Below the pieces are notes generated by a model. The model was given only the letters and a program-made list of their open reading frames with translations, made no database searches and had not been told where the DNA came from. The translations under genes were made by a program, and so were the position numbers. From Bacillus massilinigeriensis (GTDB lineage Bacteria; Bacillota; Bacilli; Bacillales; Cytobacillaceae), in NCBI RefSeq assembly GCF_900117315.1, contig NZ_LT630337.1, positions 3,535,404 through 3,599,403 of the forward strand: DNA of 64,000 bases, in the 5' to 3' direction. Positions 30,513-42,813 of this stretch are shown here, one piece after another. The stretch's first letter is position 1. Every line of letters begins with the position of its first letter.

Positions 30513-30558
30513 AGGCTATCCCATAAGGTGCAAGCTGCCAAATGGGGTAGCCTTTTTT
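30513..30558 (+). terminator. Terminator of clpP
   Basis: AGGCTATCCCA and TGGGGTAGCCT form an 11-bp stem (one G-T pair), followed by TTTTTTAT. It lies about 30 bases after the clpP stop. Confidence 0.92.
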
Positions 30559-30667
30559 ATTGTCAGAGTTCAGCTTGTAAAATCAATTTACCCAAATAAA
30601 AAGAGGAAACAACATAGGTTATTTCACTCTCCCCAATTAACGATATATTTCTTTTCCCCAGCTTTTT

Positions 30668-30925
30668 CTAATCTTCATTTTGAATATAGTTTACTAACTC
30701 TTCTAATGCTTGTTCCTCGTCTCTTCCTTCAGCGAATAAACGAATGTTTGAACCGGAATGAATCGCCAAGCTCATTAGCCCCATAATGCTTTTTGCGTTA
30801 ACCTTTTTCCCATCCTTTTCAATGTAAATATCTGATGAAAAACGGTTCGCCTCCTGAACGAATTTAGCAGCAGGACGTGCTTGCAATCCTGTTCTTAATT
30901 TTACTTCAAGCTCTTTTTCGACCAT
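30668..30925 (-). CDS. crh: HPr-like regulatory phosphocarrier Crh
   Basis: Crh is a paralogue of HPr that works in carbon catabolite repression with CcpA. The 85-residue protein has Gln in place of the active-site His15 (TGLQARPAAKFV), so it cannot pass phosphate in the PTS. It keeps the regulatory Ser46 site (NAKSIMGLMSL), which is phosphorylated by HPr kinase, encoded at 47282-48208 in this window. The start is taken at the ATG that gives MVEKELEVKL; two upstream start codons are also in frame. It is the last gene of the nudix-rapZ-yvcK-whiA-crh group. Confidence 0.96.
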   Translation of the reverse strand: MVEKELEVKLRTGLQARPAAKFVQEANRFSSDIYIEKDGKKVNAKSIMGLMSLAIHSGSNIRLFAEGRDEEQALEELVNYIQNED

Positions 30926-30978
30926 CATTCTCATCCTCCCCGATGTTTTTTTCTTATATATTAATCATATGATGTAAA

Positions 30979-31920
30979 CTACACATTATCTCCTGCACGT
31001 AGTTTTTCAGCAATTTCATCTATTTTTCTTAACCGGTGATTAATGCCGGATTTGCTGATATTACCACTTGAAACCATCTCGCCAAGTTCCTTTAAAGTTA
31101 CATCCTGATAAGCCACTCGCAGCTCGGCAATTTCACGAAGCTTATCAGGTAAAATTTGTAGCCCTACTGTTGATTCAATATACCTAATATTCTCAACCTG
31201 CCTTAAAGCAGCTCCTATGGTTTTATTTAAGTTCGCTGTTTCACAATTAACGAGTCGATTAACAGAGTTTCTCATATCACGCACAATACGAATATCTTCA
31301 AATTTTAATAGAGCGCCATGTGCACCTATTATATTTAAAAACTCGGTAATCTTTTCAGCCTCTTTTAAATAATTAATAAAGCCCTTTTTTCTCTCTAAAG
31401 TTTTACTATTAAGGCGGAAGGTATTCATTAGGTCACATAGGGCATCATTATGTTCTTTGTATAACGAGAAGATTTCTAAATGATAGGAGGAGGTTTCAGG
31501 GTTGTTAACTGATCCCCCAGCCAGAAAGGCACCGCGTAGATATGCACGTTTACAGCATTTTTTTCTTATTAAGTCTTCAGAAATGTCTTGAACAAATTCA
31601 AATCCTTCCTTCAGGATTCTGAGGTCTTCAAGGATTTCTCTTGCTGAATCGGCCAGACGAACAATATAAACGTTATTCTTTTTTAATCTCATTTTCTTTC
31701 GAACAAGAAGTTCTACCTGGGTATCATAGTGCCTTTTTATAAGCGTGTAAATCCTTCTTGCAATTGCTGCATTTTCCGTCTGGATATCAACAATTAATTT
31801 TCGATTAGAAAAAGATAAAGAACCGTTCATGCGTATGAGGGCGGAAAGCTCTGTTTTACTACAACAATCCTTGGACTCAAGATTGGTTAATTCTTTTTTA
31901 GTTTCTGAAGCAAAAGACAT
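30979..31920 (-). CDS. whiA: DNA-binding protein WhiA
   Basis: WhiA combines a LAGLIDADG-like N-terminal domain with a C-terminal helix-turn-helix. In Bacillus it affects cell division and chromosome segregation. The 313-residue protein begins [13 protein letters not shown]. The first domain contains [24 protein letters not shown] (about residues 124-147, an inactive homing-nuclease motif). The C-terminal HTH contains [26 protein letters not shown]. The ATG at 31920 follows AGGGGGT. It lies between yvcK and crh, the conserved order. Confidence 0.96.
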   Translation of the reverse strand: MSFASETKKELTNLESKDCCSKTELSALIRMNGSLSFSNRKLIVDIQTENAAIARRIYTLIKRHYDTQVELLVRKKMRLKKNNVYIVRLADSAREILEDLRILKEGFEFVQDISEDLIRKKCCKRAYLRGAFLAGGSVNNPETSSYHLEIFSLYKEHNDALCDLMNTFRLNSKTLERKKGFINYLKEAEKITEFLNIIGAHGALLKFEDIRIVRDMRNSVNRLVNCETANLNKTIGAALRQVENIRYIESTVGLQILPDKLREIAELRVAYQDVTLKELGEMVSSGNISKSGINHRLRKIDEIAEKLRAGDNV

Positions 31921-32010
31921 CTCCTTCACCCCCTAATTTCTATTTTAATTGTGTGTATTTTGGTGGAAGTTCCAATAGGATAAAGGATTAATTAAATCTC
32001 ATAAGCCTAA

Positions 32011-32994
32011 TTACGGTTTTGAAGATTGTTTGGTTTCATTTAATATTAAAGAATATAATATTTTCGCCACTTCTTTTGTATCATGTCTAATGACTCCATT
32101 GTCCAAGCAGGCGATTTCCCCATGGACTACCTCGAGTCCTAAATCATATAAAGCACTTAAATCATAACGAACAGGCCTTGCCAATTCTTCACTATACTTT
32201 TCTTGAATATCATCTGGAATTTCTTCGCTATTCACTAGAATCGTATCAATCATTTGACAATCTAAATGATGATAAATGGCTTTTACGTGGTCGCTTGCGG
32301 TGAAATCCAACGTTTCACCTGCCTGAGTCATCAAATTGCAAATATATACTTTCTTTGCCTTTGCCTTACAAACCTCTTCTCCAATTTTAGGAACAAGTAA
32401 GTTTGGTAATATACTTGTAAAAAGACTACCTGGTCCAATAATAATAATATCCGCTTTTCGAATAGCTTGAATCGTTTCCGTAAGAGGCTGTACATCCCCA
32501 GGTGTTAAAAACACCCTTTTAATTTTCTTACCAGAATACGGAATTTTTGATTCCCCTGATACAATCGTTCCATCTTCCATTTCAGCATGTAAAATAACAC
32601 TGTGATTAGCTGCAGGCAGCACTTTCCCTCTTACATTTAGCACCTTGCTCATTTCACGAATAGCATGTACAAAATTACCTGTAATCGAAGTCATCGCAGC
32701 AATTATTAAATTCCCTAGTGAATGACCAGATAGTTCTTTAGAAGACGTGAATCTATGTTGAAACATTTCTTCAATGAGCGGCTCAACATCTGATAATGCA
32801 GCTAAAACATTTCGAATGTCACCTGGCGAAGGGATATCCATTTCATCTCTTATCCGGCCTGAGCTCCCTCCATCATCAGCAACCGTGACAATGGCCGTGA
32901 TATCCACAGGGTATTGCTTTAAGCCTCTGAGAAGTACAGGTAGCCCCGTTCCCCCACCTATGATAACAATTCTTGGCTGTTCCTGTTGGGTCAT
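32011..32994 (-). CDS. yvcK: YvcK/CofD-like gluconeogenesis and morphology factor
   Basis: YvcK is needed for growth on gluconeogenic carbon sources and influences cell-wall synthesis. It binds UDP-sugars and resembles CofD. The 327-residue protein begins with a nucleotide-binding strand ([19 protein letters not shown]). It continues with [13 protein letters not shown] and [13 protein letters not shown], then [11 protein letters not shown], all hallmarks of the family. Its start overlaps the rapZ stop by four bases, indicating coupled translation. Confidence 0.96.
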   Translation of the reverse strand: MTQQEQPRIVIIGGGTGLPVLLRGLKQYPVDITAIVTVADDGGSSGRIRDEMDIPSPGDIRNVLAALSDVEPLIEEMFQHRFTSSKELSGHSLGNLIIAAMTSITGNFVHAIREMSKVLNVRGKVLPAANHSVILHAEMEDGTIVSGESKIPYSGKKIKRVFLTPGDVQPLTETIQAIRKADIIIIGPGSLFTSILPNLLVPKIGEEVCKAKAKKVYICNLMTQAGETLDFTASDHVKAIYHHLDCQMIDTILVNSEEIPDDIQEKYSEELARPVRYDLSALYDLGLEVVHGEIACLDNGVIRHDTKEVAKILYSLILNETKQSSKP

Positions 32995-33884
32995 GTAATT
33001 TTTTCCTTTCTCTTCTCAATATCACGGTGCGAAATAACAGTATGATATTCCTTTTCAAAATAATGCCCAATGTATTCAGCAAGAGCGACAGAGCGATGCT
33101 GACCACCTGTACATCCGACAGCTATAATCAACTGTGCTTTACCTTCACGTTTATAATGTGGGAGCATAAAGCTTAAAAGCTCTGTAACCTTTTCAAGGAA
33201 TTTATTCGTTTCATTCCACTTGAGAACATAATTCTTCACTTCTTCATCTAATCCAGTCTGAGGCCTCATATGTTCAATATAATAGGGATTAGGCAAGAAA
33301 CGCACATCAAATACTAAATCCGCATCAATAGGCAGACCATATTTAAAGCCAAAGGACATGACATTCACCGTAAAAATGGTCTGTTTATTGACAGAGAACT
33401 CTGTTATGATTTTTTCCCTTAGTTCTCTTGGCTTCATCGTTGAAGTATTATAAATAATTTGTGAACGACCTTTTAACTCTTCTAACAAATCCCTCTCTAG
33501 CTTGATTCCTTCAAGTGGTGAACCAGATTTTGCTAAAGGATGCGATCTTCTGGTTTCTTTATATCTTTTCACTAATGTGGCATCATCGGCATCTAAAAAC
33601 AAAATTTGTGGATTTACCCAAGAGGTTTCGGCTAATTCATCTAATGCTCTAAACAAGGAATCAAAAAATTCTCGTCCTCTTAAATCCATAACTAATGCAA
33701 CTTTATTCATCTTATTCCCAGAATCCTTCATCAGTTCTAGGAATTTCGGTAAAAGAGTTGGAGGTAAGTTATCTACGCAGAAGAATCCTAAATCTTCAAA
33801 GCTTTGGATCGCTACAGTTTTCCCTGCACCTGACATTCCTGTAATAATGACCATTTGGGTGTCTTGAACTGCACCAGTACTCAT
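32991..33884 (-). CDS. rapZ: RNase adapter protein RapZ (YvcJ)
   Basis: This family has a P-loop ATP/GTP-binding domain and an RNA-binding C-terminal domain. In E. coli it guides RNase E to small RNAs; in Bacillus (YvcJ) it affects competence. The Walker A motif is [10 protein letters not shown] (about residues 16-25). The C-terminal signature [19 protein letters not shown] is intact. Length is 297 residues, normal for the family. GGGAGG precedes the ATG. Confidence 0.96.
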   Translation of the reverse strand: MSTGAVQDTQMVIITGMSGAGKTVAIQSFEDLGFFCVDNLPPTLLPKFLELMKDSGNKMNKVALVMDLRGREFFDSLFRALDELAETSWVNPQILFLDADDATLVKRYKETRRSHPLAKSGSPLEGIKLERDLLEELKGRSQIIYNTSTMKPRELREKIITEFSVNKQTIFTVNVMSFGFKYGLPIDADLVFDVRFLPNPYYIEHMRPQTGLDEEVKNYVLKWNETNKFLEKVTELLSFMLPHYKREGKAQLIIAVGCTGGQHRSVALAEYIGHYFEKEYHTVISHRDIEKRKEKIT

Positions 33885-33910
33885 AACTATTACCTCCCTT
33901 ATTTTTTAAT

Positions 33911-34369
33911 TTAACTCGGATCTAATCGATAGCTAATAAGCTGATACTCCGGTGTGTACGTAAAAGTTCCATAGATGATTCCATTTCCGTGGACCATATA
34001 ATCTAAAATATGATAATCTCCCTCTGCCATCGGTAGATTTTTTATTTCTTCAATTGGGTGCCAGGTGATTTTTCCCTCATCTGACTGATCAAGATGAAGT
34101 CCATCCGCTTCAGTTGTATAAAACGTGAACATCATCCATTCTGAAATCACCTGATCTCCATCCTTCATAATGAAGGTGAAAATCCCTTTAATATTGGGAT
34201 TTCTTAAATATATGCCAGTTTCTTCTCTAAATTCACGGATACAGGAGTCTCTCACAGATTCACCAGGTTCCATTTTACCACCAGGAGCAACCCACCAGCC
34301 CCTTCTAGGCTTTTGTAAAAGCAATATTTTATTTTCCTTAACTAATACACAATTTGTTACTCTCTGCAT
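33911..34369 (-). CDS. NUDIX hydrolase (YvcI-like, 8-oxo-dGTP diphosphatase type)
   Basis: NUDIX enzymes hydrolyse nucleoside diphosphates linked to another group; this branch is usually annotated as MutT-like. The NUDIX box is complete: GKMEPGESVRDSCIREFREE at about residues 31-50. The N-terminal strand ENKILLLQKPRRGWWVAPGG is typical for purine nucleotide substrates. At 152 residues it is full length. It starts the rapZ-yvcK-whiA-crh transcript, as yvcI does in B. subtilis. The exact substrate is not shown by the sequence. Confidence 0.93.
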   Translation of the reverse strand: MQRVTNCVLVKENKILLLQKPRRGWWVAPGGKMEPGESVRDSCIREFREETGIYLRNPNIKGIFTFIMKDGDQVISEWMMFTFYTTEADGLHLDQSDEGKITWHPIEEIKNLPMAEGDYHILDYMVHGNGIIYGTFTYTPEYQLISYRLDPS

Positions 34370-34729
34370 ATTAAATCACCCCGGTACCGTCCAACTCAAA
34401 ACATTTTATTAGGCAAATTTTTCGTTACTTTTATTATACTATTTTATGCAAACGGTCACAATTAATCATACCGTCCTTTTTATCTTTATTCTTCCATGTA
34501 AATTTATGGGTTTTTCTACACTTCATTATTTTAATATAAAAAAAAAAAAAAAAACACAGGTTTCCCTGTGCGAAAGGATTATATCTTTAAAGGGGGTCAA
34601 TTTCTATCTTTATCATACCCCATCTATGTTTCATGATTGTTACAGGATAATTAAAACACAATTAATTTTTGTAAATATTTCTATCCAAACCAATTTTTCG
34701 GGATTATCCCCAATCCTACTTACAGAAAA
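34370..34729. other. Gene-free stretch between the NUDIX gene and trxB
   Basis: This AT-rich stretch holds a terminator hairpin with a 17-base A-run. No gene is supported; the short plus-strand frames here have no ribosome binding sites or protein-like composition. Confidence 0.6.
34538..34570 (-). terminator. Terminator after trxB with a 17-base T-run
   Basis: On the minus strand CACAGG-GAAA-CCTGTG is followed by about 17 T. It lies 160 bases beyond the trxB stop. The homopolymer run is unusually long and probably varies in length between strains. Confidence 0.75.
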
Positions 34730-35695
<966 letters not shown>

Positions 35696-35788
35696 TCATG
35701 CAAAACATCAAGTAATCTGGTTCATATGTTTAGTATTCCCTATTACACATATCCTATATAACAACAGTTCCATCGTCCAATGATTTGC

Positions 35789-37288
35789 TCAAATGAGATG
35801 TTTATTTACCATTTTAATATATTTTTGAAGTGTTGAAGTTGATAAACCATATTGTTTCGCAACCTGGTTCTGTGAAATTTTTTCTTCACGAAGCTGATGC
35901 CATAAGTAATCAGTCGCAGCAGCCCATGCACGATTATTTTTAATATCTGTTTTTTCATTCACAAGCTCTACAAAAATGGTAAACCACATTAAAAATAAGC
36001 CTGCCTCTACCGTCCCAACTGGCTGATAGAAAGAGTACAATTCCTTTGCCGTTTCGTGAGCATTACTTAAGCTTGACTTCGATGGACTGAAATCCTCAAT
36101 TTCTGTCCAATATGAGTTCTCCAGAGCATTTGATTGCTCGTTAATTTGAAACCATTTAGATGAAATAATATCCTGTTTTTTGCTTGAAATCGATGTTAAA
36201 AATAGAGCGAATAACCTTTCTTCAGTATATTCGCTTTCAAATCTTTTTCGAATATAATTGATATCCTCTTCAAGGGTATTAGCTGATGAATCCTCACGAT
36301 TCCAAGGCTCAAGTCCGGATTTCTCTGGGCTTTTCTCAATTACCTTTTTCCAAACAACTTCAGAAAGATTTTGTCTCCCTGTAAAGTAAGCCGAATAGGA
36401 TAGCCAATAATAAAATGCCCCGTCCCCTTCATAACCATGCTTATGAAGCTTACGTAGCCATGCATAGGCCATCTCATACTCCCCAACTAAAGCAAAGGTT
36501 GCACCAAGCTTAAACTGATGCTCAAACAAAATTGGGTTAACTTTCTTTAATGCCTCTTTGAAAATTTTAGTTGCTTTAAAATCCTTTAAATAAAAGGCAA
36601 AAACAAGCTGATTGCATAGAGCATGTAAATTGCCTGGATTTTTTATTAATACATCATTCAATATGTTTATGGCCTTCTCTACTTCACCTAAATAAAAATG
36701 GGCTAAAGACAAATTATTGTAAGCTGACCAATACTCAGGAAAGTCTTCAATGACAGTGTTCAGCAGTTCAATTGCCTCATTGAAGTGACCAGATTCTAAC
36801 AATCCTCTTGCTTTTTCTTGTTTGATAATCAGTTCATCCTGTTCAAATAGGTCCTCTTCCAACTCCTCTGCCTCTAAAGTAAGCACGTCAAGAAGCTCCT
36901 CGGCATCATCTAGAAATTCACCATCGGGCTCAAGGTCGAGATACATATTAGCATGGTGATAGGCATCTTTAAAAAGACCTAAATGGGCATAATTATTAGC
37001 CAGAAAATAATGGCATTCAGCCATTTTTACATCCATATCTTCAAGAATTCGGTACAACTGTTCGTTGGACTTTTGATATTCGCCCATTTCCGTTAAAATG
37101 ATGGCTAATTGACAGGCAATCATCGGCTCCCCAGGTTCTAGAACCATTGCACGTTCGATATATTTTTTTGCTTTATAAAAATCACGGTGGCGATATGCCT
37201 TTACCCCTTTTGAAAAATAGTACTCACCCGTGGGATTAAATGTAAGTATTTTTGCTTTCGTTTTTATTGCTTTTGAGTCTTTACCCAT
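35789..37288 (-). CDS. TPR-repeat protein (YvcD-like)
   Basis: This 499-residue cytosolic protein is built mainly of tetratricopeptide helices. Repeats are visible at about residues 20-50 (GEYYFSKGVKAYRHRDFYKA), 55-90, 160-190 (ARGLLESGHFNEAIELLNTV) and 195-225 (WSAYNNLSLAHFYLGEVEKA). An acidic stretch (EEAEELEEDLFE-like, about residues 125-140) lies between. The C-terminal end resembles a small DNA-binding helix-turn-helix (VAKQYGLSTSTLQKYIKMV). The ATG at 37288 follows GGAGG. The protein is conserved next to trxB, but its job is unknown. Confidence 0.88.
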   Translation of the reverse strand: MGKDSKAIKTKAKILTFNPTGEYYFSKGVKAYRHRDFYKAKKYIERAMVLEPGEPMIACQLAIILTEMGEYQKSNEQLYRILEDMDVKMAECHYFLANNYAHLGLFKDAYHHANMYLDLEPDGEFLDDAEELLDVLTLEAEELEEDLFEQDELIIKQEKARGLLESGHFNEAIELLNTVIEDFPEYWSAYNNLSLAHFYLGEVEKAINILNDVLIKNPGNLHALCNQLVFAFYLKDFKATKIFKEALKKVNPILFEHQFKLGATFALVGEYEMAYAWLRKLHKHGYEGDGAFYYWLSYSAYFTGRQNLSEVVWKKVIEKSPEKSGLEPWNREDSSANTLEEDINYIRKRFESEYTEERLFALFLTSISSKKQDIISSKWFQINEQSNALENSYWTEIEDFSPSKSSLSNAHETAKELYSFYQPVGTVEAGLFLMWFTIFVELVNEKTDIKNNRAWAAATDYLWHQLREEKISQNQVAKQYGLSTSTLQKYIKMVNKHLI

Positions 37289-37420
37289 GTAGTCCTCCAT
37301 AACCGATGTTTAACTATAAAATTATATCATAGGAAATTGTATAAAATAAGATGAACCGGGAAAATTAATAATTTAAGTATTTCCATTCGAGCGGGCCGGA
37401 CCACAATTGCTAAAAACCCA

Positions 37421-37461
37421 AAAAAATCTGACCCACCCCCAAAGTAGGAAGCAGAATCAGA
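37421..37461 (-). terminator. Terminator of the histidine operon
   Basis: On the minus strand TCTGATTC pairs with GGGTCAGA (two G-T pairs) around a loop and is followed by TTTTTTT. It begins 15 bases after the hisI stop. Confidence 0.8.
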
Positions 37462-37475
37462 CCTCAAACCAATGT

Positions 37476-38123
37476 CTATTTATCATGTTTTGTATGTCTT
37501 TCCGTTAATACATTTAATACTTCCTTAAACGGTAACTCCTGCTCAACCAATAGTACGAGCAAATGATAAAGAAGATCCGCAGACTCCCATTTTAGCTCTT
37601 CATGATCTCGGTTTTTTGCGGCAATGATGACCTCTGCTGATTCCTCTCCAACCTTTTTCAGGATTTTGTCGACCCCTTTATCAAATAAATAGGTCGTATA
37701 AGCTCCTTCAGGTCGCTCTTTCTGACGGTCGATGATGACCTTTTCAAGTGAAGCAAGAATCTGATATTCCTGTAAATCTAACCCCTTTTCAGATACCTCG
37801 GATTTCACGATTGCTTCTGTAAAACAGCTTGTTGTTCCATTATGACAGGCAGGGCCCTTTGGATTGACTAAAACTAAAAGTGCATCCTGGTCACAATCAT
37901 ATTTCAGCTCAACGATGGTTTGTGTATTTCCGCTAGTTTCCCCTTTATGCCAAAGCTCACTCCTTGAGCGACTATAAAACCATGTTTCCCGAGTTTCTAA
38001 TGATTTCTTTAAGGATTCCTTGTTCATATAGGCCAAGGTTAGTACTTCTTTTGTTGTCACATCCTGGACAATGGCTGGGACTAAGCCTTTCTCATCAAAT
38101 TTAATGTCTTCTTCAATATTCAT
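37476..38123 (-). CDS. hisI: HisI: phosphoribosyl-AMP cyclohydrolase / phosphoribosyl-ATP pyrophosphatase
   Basis: This bifunctional enzyme carries out steps 2 and 3 of histidine synthesis. The N-terminal cyclohydrolase half (about 1-115) has the metal-binding [13 protein letters not shown] and [12 protein letters not shown]. The C-terminal pyrophosphatase half (about 118-215) has [16 protein letters not shown] and the helical [13 protein letters not shown]. Its start overlaps the hisF stop (ATGA). It is the last gene of the operon. Confidence 0.98.
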   Translation of the reverse strand: MNIEEDIKFDEKGLVPAIVQDVTTKEVLTLAYMNKESLKKSLETRETWFYSRSRSELWHKGETSGNTQTIVELKYDCDQDALLVLVNPKGPACHNGTTSCFTEAIVKSEVSEKGLDLQEYQILASLEKVIIDRQKERPEGAYTTYLFDKGVDKILKKVGEESAEVIIAAKNRDHEELKWESADLLYHLLVLLVEQELPFKEVLNVLTERHTKHDK

Positions 38124-38878
38124 CTTACGTACACCCCGTTTTCTTTTAGAAAAGATTTCACTTCTGTTACGGATGTCTCCCTGTAATGGAAAATGGACGC
38201 GGCAAGCGCAGCATCAGCTTTTCCTTCCTGAAAGGCAGAAACAAAATGCTCAGCATTTCCAGCGCCACCAGATGCAATAACTGGTACTGTCACCGCCTCA
38301 CTAACTGCTCTTGTAAGCTTCAAGTCAAAGCCTTTCTTTTCCCCATCACTATCCATACTAGTTAACAATATCTCACCAGCTCCGCGTTCAACGGCTTCCT
38401 TTGCCCATCCAATACAATCTCGGTCGGTCGCTGTTCTACCACCATGTGTATAAACACGCCATGAGCCTAACTCTTCATCGTATTTTGCATCAATGGCCAC
38501 AACTATGCATTGCTTTCCAAAAAACCTGGCTCCCTCATTAATTAAATCTGGATTCATAACTGCTGCAGTATTGAGGGATACTTTATCTGCCCCAGCTCTT
38601 AAGATTCTTTTCATATCCTCCAGGGAATTAATTCCGCCACCAACTGTGAAGGGGATCGCAAGCTCAGAGGCCACAGCCTTTACAACATCAACCATTGTTT
38701 TGCGTCCCTCATGTGATGCTGAAATATCCAAAAAGACAAGCTCATCGGCCCCTTGTTCATCATAAAAACGAGCAAGCTCCACAGGATCACCTGCATCCTT
38801 TAGCTGAACAAATTGAATTCCTTTCACTACGCGACCTTCCTTTACATCCAGACAAGGAATGATTCTTTTCGTTAACAC
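38120..38878 (-). CDS. hisF: Imidazole glycerol phosphate synthase cyclase subunit HisF
   Basis: HisF forms imidazole glycerol phosphate and AICAR using ammonia from HisH. This TIM barrel of 252 residues has catalytic Asp in [14 protein letters not shown] (about residue 11) and in [13 protein letters not shown] (about 130). Phosphate-binding glycines are in [11 protein letters not shown] and IASGGAGN. The start is a GTG placed directly after the hisA stop. Confidence 0.98.
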   Translation of the reverse strand: MLTKRIIPCLDVKEGRVVKGIQFVQLKDAGDPVELARFYDEQGADELVFLDISASHEGRKTMVDVVKAVASELAIPFTVGGGINSLEDMKRILRAGADKVSLNTAAVMNPDLINEGARFFGKQCIVVAIDAKYDEELGSWRVYTHGGRTATDRDCIGWAKEAVERGAGEILLTSMDSDGEKKGFDLKLTRAVSEAVTVPVIASGGAGNAEHFVSAFQEGKADAALAASIFHYRETSVTEVKSFLKENGVYVR

Positions 38879-39610
38879 TTACTCGTTCACCTCTCTTAAT
38901 GCCTCACGGACCGTAAATCTGCCCTCATAAATCGCTTTTCCTACAATCGCTCCTTCCACGCCAGAAACGGACAATGCCTTTAGGGCAGTGAGATCAGAAA
39001 GCCTACTAACTCCGCCTGAAGCGATGACATCTTTCCCAGTTTCTTTAGCCATTAACTTAACCGCTTCAAGATTCGGTCCAGAAAGCATGCCATCTGTAGC
39101 AATATCGGTAAAAATAAATGTCTCTGCACCGGCGTCAGCAAACCGTTTTCCAACCTCGATTGCCTTCATTTCAGAGGTTTCTAACCAACCATGTGTAGCA
39201 ACCAAACCATTCTTTGCATCAATACCGACTGCGATTTTTGAACCATATTTTTTGATCATTTCCACAGCAAAGCCCGGATTAGAAATGGCGATGCTTCCAA
39301 TAATGACTCTTTCAATTCCTCGCTCTAAATAATGGACAATATCCTGTTCCGTACGTATACCGCCACCAATCTGAACCTTTGCATTTAATTCTTGAGCTGC
39401 CTTAATGACGAACGCATCATTCACTCTTTTTCCATCCTTCGCTCCGTCCAAATCAACCATATGAATCCATTTGGCACCTTCGAGAGCAAATTCCTTCGCC
39501 ATATCAAAAGGAGAATCTCCATATACCGTTTCTTTATCATAGTCACCTTGGAGGAGACGAACGCATTTTCCGCCCCGCATATCAATGGCTGGATAAATGG
39601 TGAAACTCAT
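38879..39610 (-). CDS. hisA: ProFAR isomerase HisA
   Basis: HisA isomerises the ProFAR ribose by an Amadori rearrangement. The 243-residue TIM barrel has catalytic Asp in [14 protein letters not shown] (about residue 9) and in [10 protein letters not shown] (about 129), with phosphate sites [11 protein letters not shown] and IASGGVSRL. Its ATG overlaps the hisH stop (ATGA), as expected for a translationally coupled operon. Confidence 0.98.
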   Translation of the reverse strand: MSFTIYPAIDMRGGKCVRLLQGDYDKETVYGDSPFDMAKEFALEGAKWIHMVDLDGAKDGKRVNDAFVIKAAQELNAKVQIGGGIRTEQDIVHYLERGIERVIIGSIAISNPGFAVEMIKKYGSKIAVGIDAKNGLVATHGWLETSEMKAIEVGKRFADAGAETFIFTDIATDGMLSGPNLEAVKLMAKETGKDVIASGGVSRLSDLTALKALSVSGVEGAIVGKAIYEGRFTVREALREVNE

Positions 39611-40245
39611 GATGCCACCACCTTTTCTCCACTAAACTGGGTGAAATTCGTTAATAGCTTCACGCCCGTCTTCCCACTTTTTTCCGGGTGGAACTGCATT
39701 CCAAATACATTTCCTCGACCAACAACAGCAGGAACCTGAACATCATAGTTGCTTTCAGCTATAATTACCGTAGGATCGTCAGTCACGACATAATAGGAAT
39801 GAACAAAATAAACAAAGTCCTCTTCAATAGAATCTAGAATTGGAGAGTCTTGTTTAAATAACAGCTTATTCCAGCCCATGTGAGGAACCTTATACGTAAT
39901 CCCCTCCTGAGTGACACCTGGAAAGTGAACAACCCGACCTGGGAGTAGTCCCAACCCCTTAGTTAAACCATGCTCCTCACTTTCCTCAAACAACAGCTGC
40001 ATACCTAAACAGATTCCAAGAAGTGGCTTTCCTGTTTGAACAAATTCAATAATCATCTCACTTAATCCCGTTTCATTTAACCGATCCATTGCATCCTTAA
40101 ACGCTCCAACGCCTGGTAAAATTAAACGGTCAGCCTTCATCAGCTCTTCCTTATCTTCTGAAATAAAGTAAGGGACTTCTAGTCGTTTTAACGCTTGACT
40201 CACGCTAAATAAATTCCCCATTCCATAGTCGATAATTCCAATCAC
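39607..40245 (-). CDS. hisH: Imidazole glycerol phosphate synthase glutamine amidotransferase HisH
   Basis: HisH releases ammonia from glutamine and channels it to HisF. The 212-residue product starts at a GTG (40245) behind AAAGGGG, one base after the hisB stop; the frame is open further upstream into hisB. Catalytic Cys is in [12 protein letters not shown] (about residue 80). His and Glu are in [10 protein letters not shown] (about 188-190). It begins [15 protein letters not shown] when read from the GTG. Confidence 0.97.
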   Translation of the reverse strand: MIGIIDYGMGNLFSVSQALKRLEVPYFISEDKEELMKADRLILPGVGAFKDAMDRLNETGLSEMIIEFVQTGKPLLGICLGMQLLFEESEEHGLTKGLGLLPGRVVHFPGVTQEGITYKVPHMGWNKLLFKQDSPILDSIEEDFVYFVHSYYVVTDDPTVIIAESNYDVQVPAVVGRGNVFGMQFHPEKSGKTGVKLLTNFTQFSGEKVVAS

Positions 40246-40246
40246 C

Positions 40247-40834
40247 CTATAACAACCCCTTTGTAGATGGAATTCCTTTGATTCGTGGGTCAATCGTAGT
40301 CGCCTCATCCAAAGCACGAGCTAACGCTTTAAATACAGCTTCAATCATATGGTGTGTATTCTGACCATAATGAACAATCACATGGAGATTCATTCTTGCC
40401 TCAAGAGCAAGCTTCCATAGAAATTCATGTACAAGCTCTGTATCAAAGGTTCCTACCTTTTGGCTTGGAAATTGGGCACGCATCTCTAAATGAGAGCGAT
40501 TGCTTAAATCAACCACCACTTGGGCTAAGGCCTCATCCATTGGGACAAAGGAATTTCCATAACGTTTAATCCCCTTTTTATCACCAAGCGCCTCTCTTAG
40601 CACTTGCCCTAAGCAAATGGCAATATCCTCCGTTGTATGGTGATCATCCACCTCTACATCACCTTTAGCATCAATGGTCAAATCAAATTGCCCGTGCTTG
40701 GCAAATAAATCAAGCATATGTGTGAGAAACGGAACGCCAGTATGTAAATCCGCCTTTCCCTCTCCATCAATATTCAGCTGTAAGGATATATCCGTTTCAT
40801 TTGTCGTTCTCTTCACACTTGAAATTCTTGTCAT
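40247..40834 (-). CDS. hisB: Imidazoleglycerol-phosphate dehydratase HisB
   Basis: This Mn-dependent enzyme removes water from imidazole glycerol phosphate. The 195-residue protein has the two His-rich metal motifs [16 protein letters not shown] (about residues 63-78) and [17 protein letters not shown] (about 160-176). It is the monofunctional form, without a fused histidinol phosphatase. Confidence 0.98.
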   Translation of the reverse strand: MTRISSVKRTTNETDISLQLNIDGEGKADLHTGVPFLTHMLDLFAKHGQFDLTIDAKGDVEVDDHHTTEDIAICLGQVLREALGDKKGIKRYGNSFVPMDEALAQVVVDLSNRSHLEMRAQFPSQKVGTFDTELVHEFLWKLALEARMNLHVIVHYGQNTHHMIEAVFKALARALDEATTIDPRIKGIPSTKGLL

Positions 40835-40876
40835 CCATTTCCCTCCATCCCAATGTCTTTTATGTTTTTTTCTTCT

Positions 40877-42148
40877 TTATTCTTTATTAAATCTTGCCTC
40901 AACGGCTCTGGCATGTGCCTCTAGACCTTCTAGACGGGCAAATGCGGCAATCTTTTCTTGATTTTCCTTCAATGCTTGTTGACTGTACATAATAATGCTT
41001 GATTTCTTTTGAAAGTCATCGATATTTAGTGGACTTGAAAAACGTGCTGTTCCATTAGTTGGTAAAACATGATTGGGTCCGGCAAAATAATCTCCCACTG
41101 GCTCAGAACTATAGCGACCTAAAAATATAGCCCCTGCGTGACGAATTTTCCCGAGCATCTCGATTGGATTTTTCGTCACAACCTCCAAATGCTCCGGTGC
41201 AATCTTATTAATTGTTTCTGCTGCTTCATCTATCGTTTCTGCTAAATAAATTGCCCCAAAGTTCTCAATAGACTTACCTGCAATAGCTTTTCTAGGTAGT
41301 ACAGCTAGCTGTTTTTCCACTTCCAAGGCAACCTCTTCTGCAAGACGCTCTGAAGTTGTGACTAAAACACTACAAGCCAACTCATCATGCTCTGCTTGAG
41401 ATAATAGATCCGCAGCCACTTCATGGGCTCTTGCCGTTTCATCTGCTAGAATAGCAATCTCACTTGGTCCTGCAATCATATCGATATCGACATCACCAAA
41501 AACCTCTCTTTTTGCCAAAGCCACATATATATTACCTGGTCCAACAATTTTATCAACAGATTGAACGGTTTCTGTTCCATAAGCAAGAGCTGCAACTGCT
41601 TGAGCTCCCCCAACCTTATAGATTTCGGTTACACCCGCTTCCTTTGCAGCCACTAAAACACCTGCGGGAAGCTTACCGTCTTGACCTGGAGGGGAAACCA
41701 TCACAATTCTTTTCACACCTGCTACCTTTGCTGGCATCACGTTCATTAAAACGGAGGAAGGATAGGCGGCCGTCCCACCAGGAACATATACACCAACGGA
41801 ATCCAATGGGGTCACCTTTTGCCCAAGCATTGTTCCATTCTCACTCGTTGTCATCCATGAATTACGTACTTGTTTTTCATGATAGCTGCGAATATTTTCA
41901 GCCGCTTCCTGAATGATAGCAACAAGCTTTTCATCTACTAAACTGTAAGCCTCTTCGATTTCCTCAGTTAAGACCAATAATGAATCCAATCGACAGCCAT
42001 CAAATTTTTCTGTCAGTTCTTTTAAAGCGAGGTCCCCTTCAGCTTTAATTCTAGAGATGATATCCTTAACGACTAATCGCTGTTTTTCTGTTCCGTTTTC
42101 TACTGATCTCTTGATATTAATACTTTCATTCACTCTTTGGATTTTCAT
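40877..42148 (-). CDS. hisD: Histidinol dehydrogenase HisD
   Basis: HisD performs the last two NAD-dependent oxidations to histidine. The ATG at 42148 follows GGAGGAG and gives 423 residues ([13 protein letters not shown]). Conserved parts are [28 protein letters not shown] with the following helix, SQAEHDE with the zinc ligands, and [10 protein letters not shown] near the C terminus. Confidence 0.98.
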   Translation of the reverse strand: MKIQRVNESINIKRSVENGTEKQRLVVKDIISRIKAEGDLALKELTEKFDGCRLDSLLVLTEEIEEAYSLVDEKLVAIIQEAAENIRSYHEKQVRNSWMTTSENGTMLGQKVTPLDSVGVYVPGGTAAYPSSVLMNVMPAKVAGVKRIVMVSPPGQDGKLPAGVLVAAKEAGVTEIYKVGGAQAVAALAYGTETVQSVDKIVGPGNIYVALAKREVFGDVDIDMIAGPSEIAILADETARAHEVAADLLSQAEHDELACSVLVTTSERLAEEVALEVEKQLAVLPRKAIAGKSIENFGAIYLAETIDEAAETINKIAPEHLEVVTKNPIEMLGKIRHAGAIFLGRYSSEPVGDYFAGPNHVLPTNGTARFSSPLNIDDFQKKSSIIMYSQQALKENQEKIAAFARLEGLEAHARAVEARFNKE

Positions 42149-42180
42149 GTTTTTCTCCTCCACTTTAGGGAATGAATGGC

Positions 42181-42813
42181 TTAACCCTGTTGGATGACTG
42201 AACTTAAGCGAGAAACAAGCTCACTAATGCGTTCATCCTTTAATCGATAACTTACAGGATTAACGATCATCCTCGATGTAATGTCTACTATGCGTTCATA
42301 TTCTACTAATCCGTTTTCTACTAATGTTCTTCCAGTGGATACAATATCAACAATGCGATCCGATAGACCGATAATAGGGGCTAATTCGATTGAACCATTT
42401 AACTTAATGATTTCAACCTGCTGCCCTTGCTCGCGGAAAAAGGTAGCCGCAACTTTCGGATATTTCGTTGCTACTTTCGGGGCTACATCATTCATTTTCG
42501 TATTAGGAAGCCCCGCAACAGCTAAATAGCATCGACTGATTTTTAAATCTAGTAATTCATAAACATCTCGTTCCTCTTCAAGCATAACGTCCTTGCCCGC
42601 AATCCCTAAATCAGCCACTCCATGCTCGACATAGGTTGGAACATCCATTGGCTTTGCTAAAATAAAACGAAAATTTTCTTCCGGAACGTCAATAATGAGT
42701 TTACGAGAGTCTTCAAACTCGGGAGGTAGTCGGTATCCAGCCTGCTTCAAAAGCTCTACTGCTTCTTCAAAGATTCTGCCCTTAGGCATGGCAATTGTTA
42801 AATGATTTCTCAT
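42181..42813 (-). CDS. hisG: ATP phosphoribosyltransferase, short form HisG
   Basis: HisG begins histidine synthesis by joining ATP and PRPP. At 210 residues it is the short form, which lacks the C-terminal regulatory domain and needs HisZ as partner. The PRPP site is [13 protein letters not shown] (about 154-166), and the N terminus [16 protein letters not shown] is typical. It overlaps the hisZ stop by four bases. Confidence 0.98.
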   Translation of the reverse strand: MRNHLTIAMPKGRIFEEAVELLKQAGYRLPPEFEDSRKLIIDVPEENFRFILAKPMDVPTYVEHGVADLGIAGKDVMLEEERDVYELLDLKISRCYLAVAGLPNTKMNDVAPKVATKYPKVAATFFREQGQQVEIIKLNGSIELAPIIGLSDRIVDIVSTGRTLVENGLVEYERIVDITSRMIVNPVSYRLKDERISELVSRLSSVIQQG

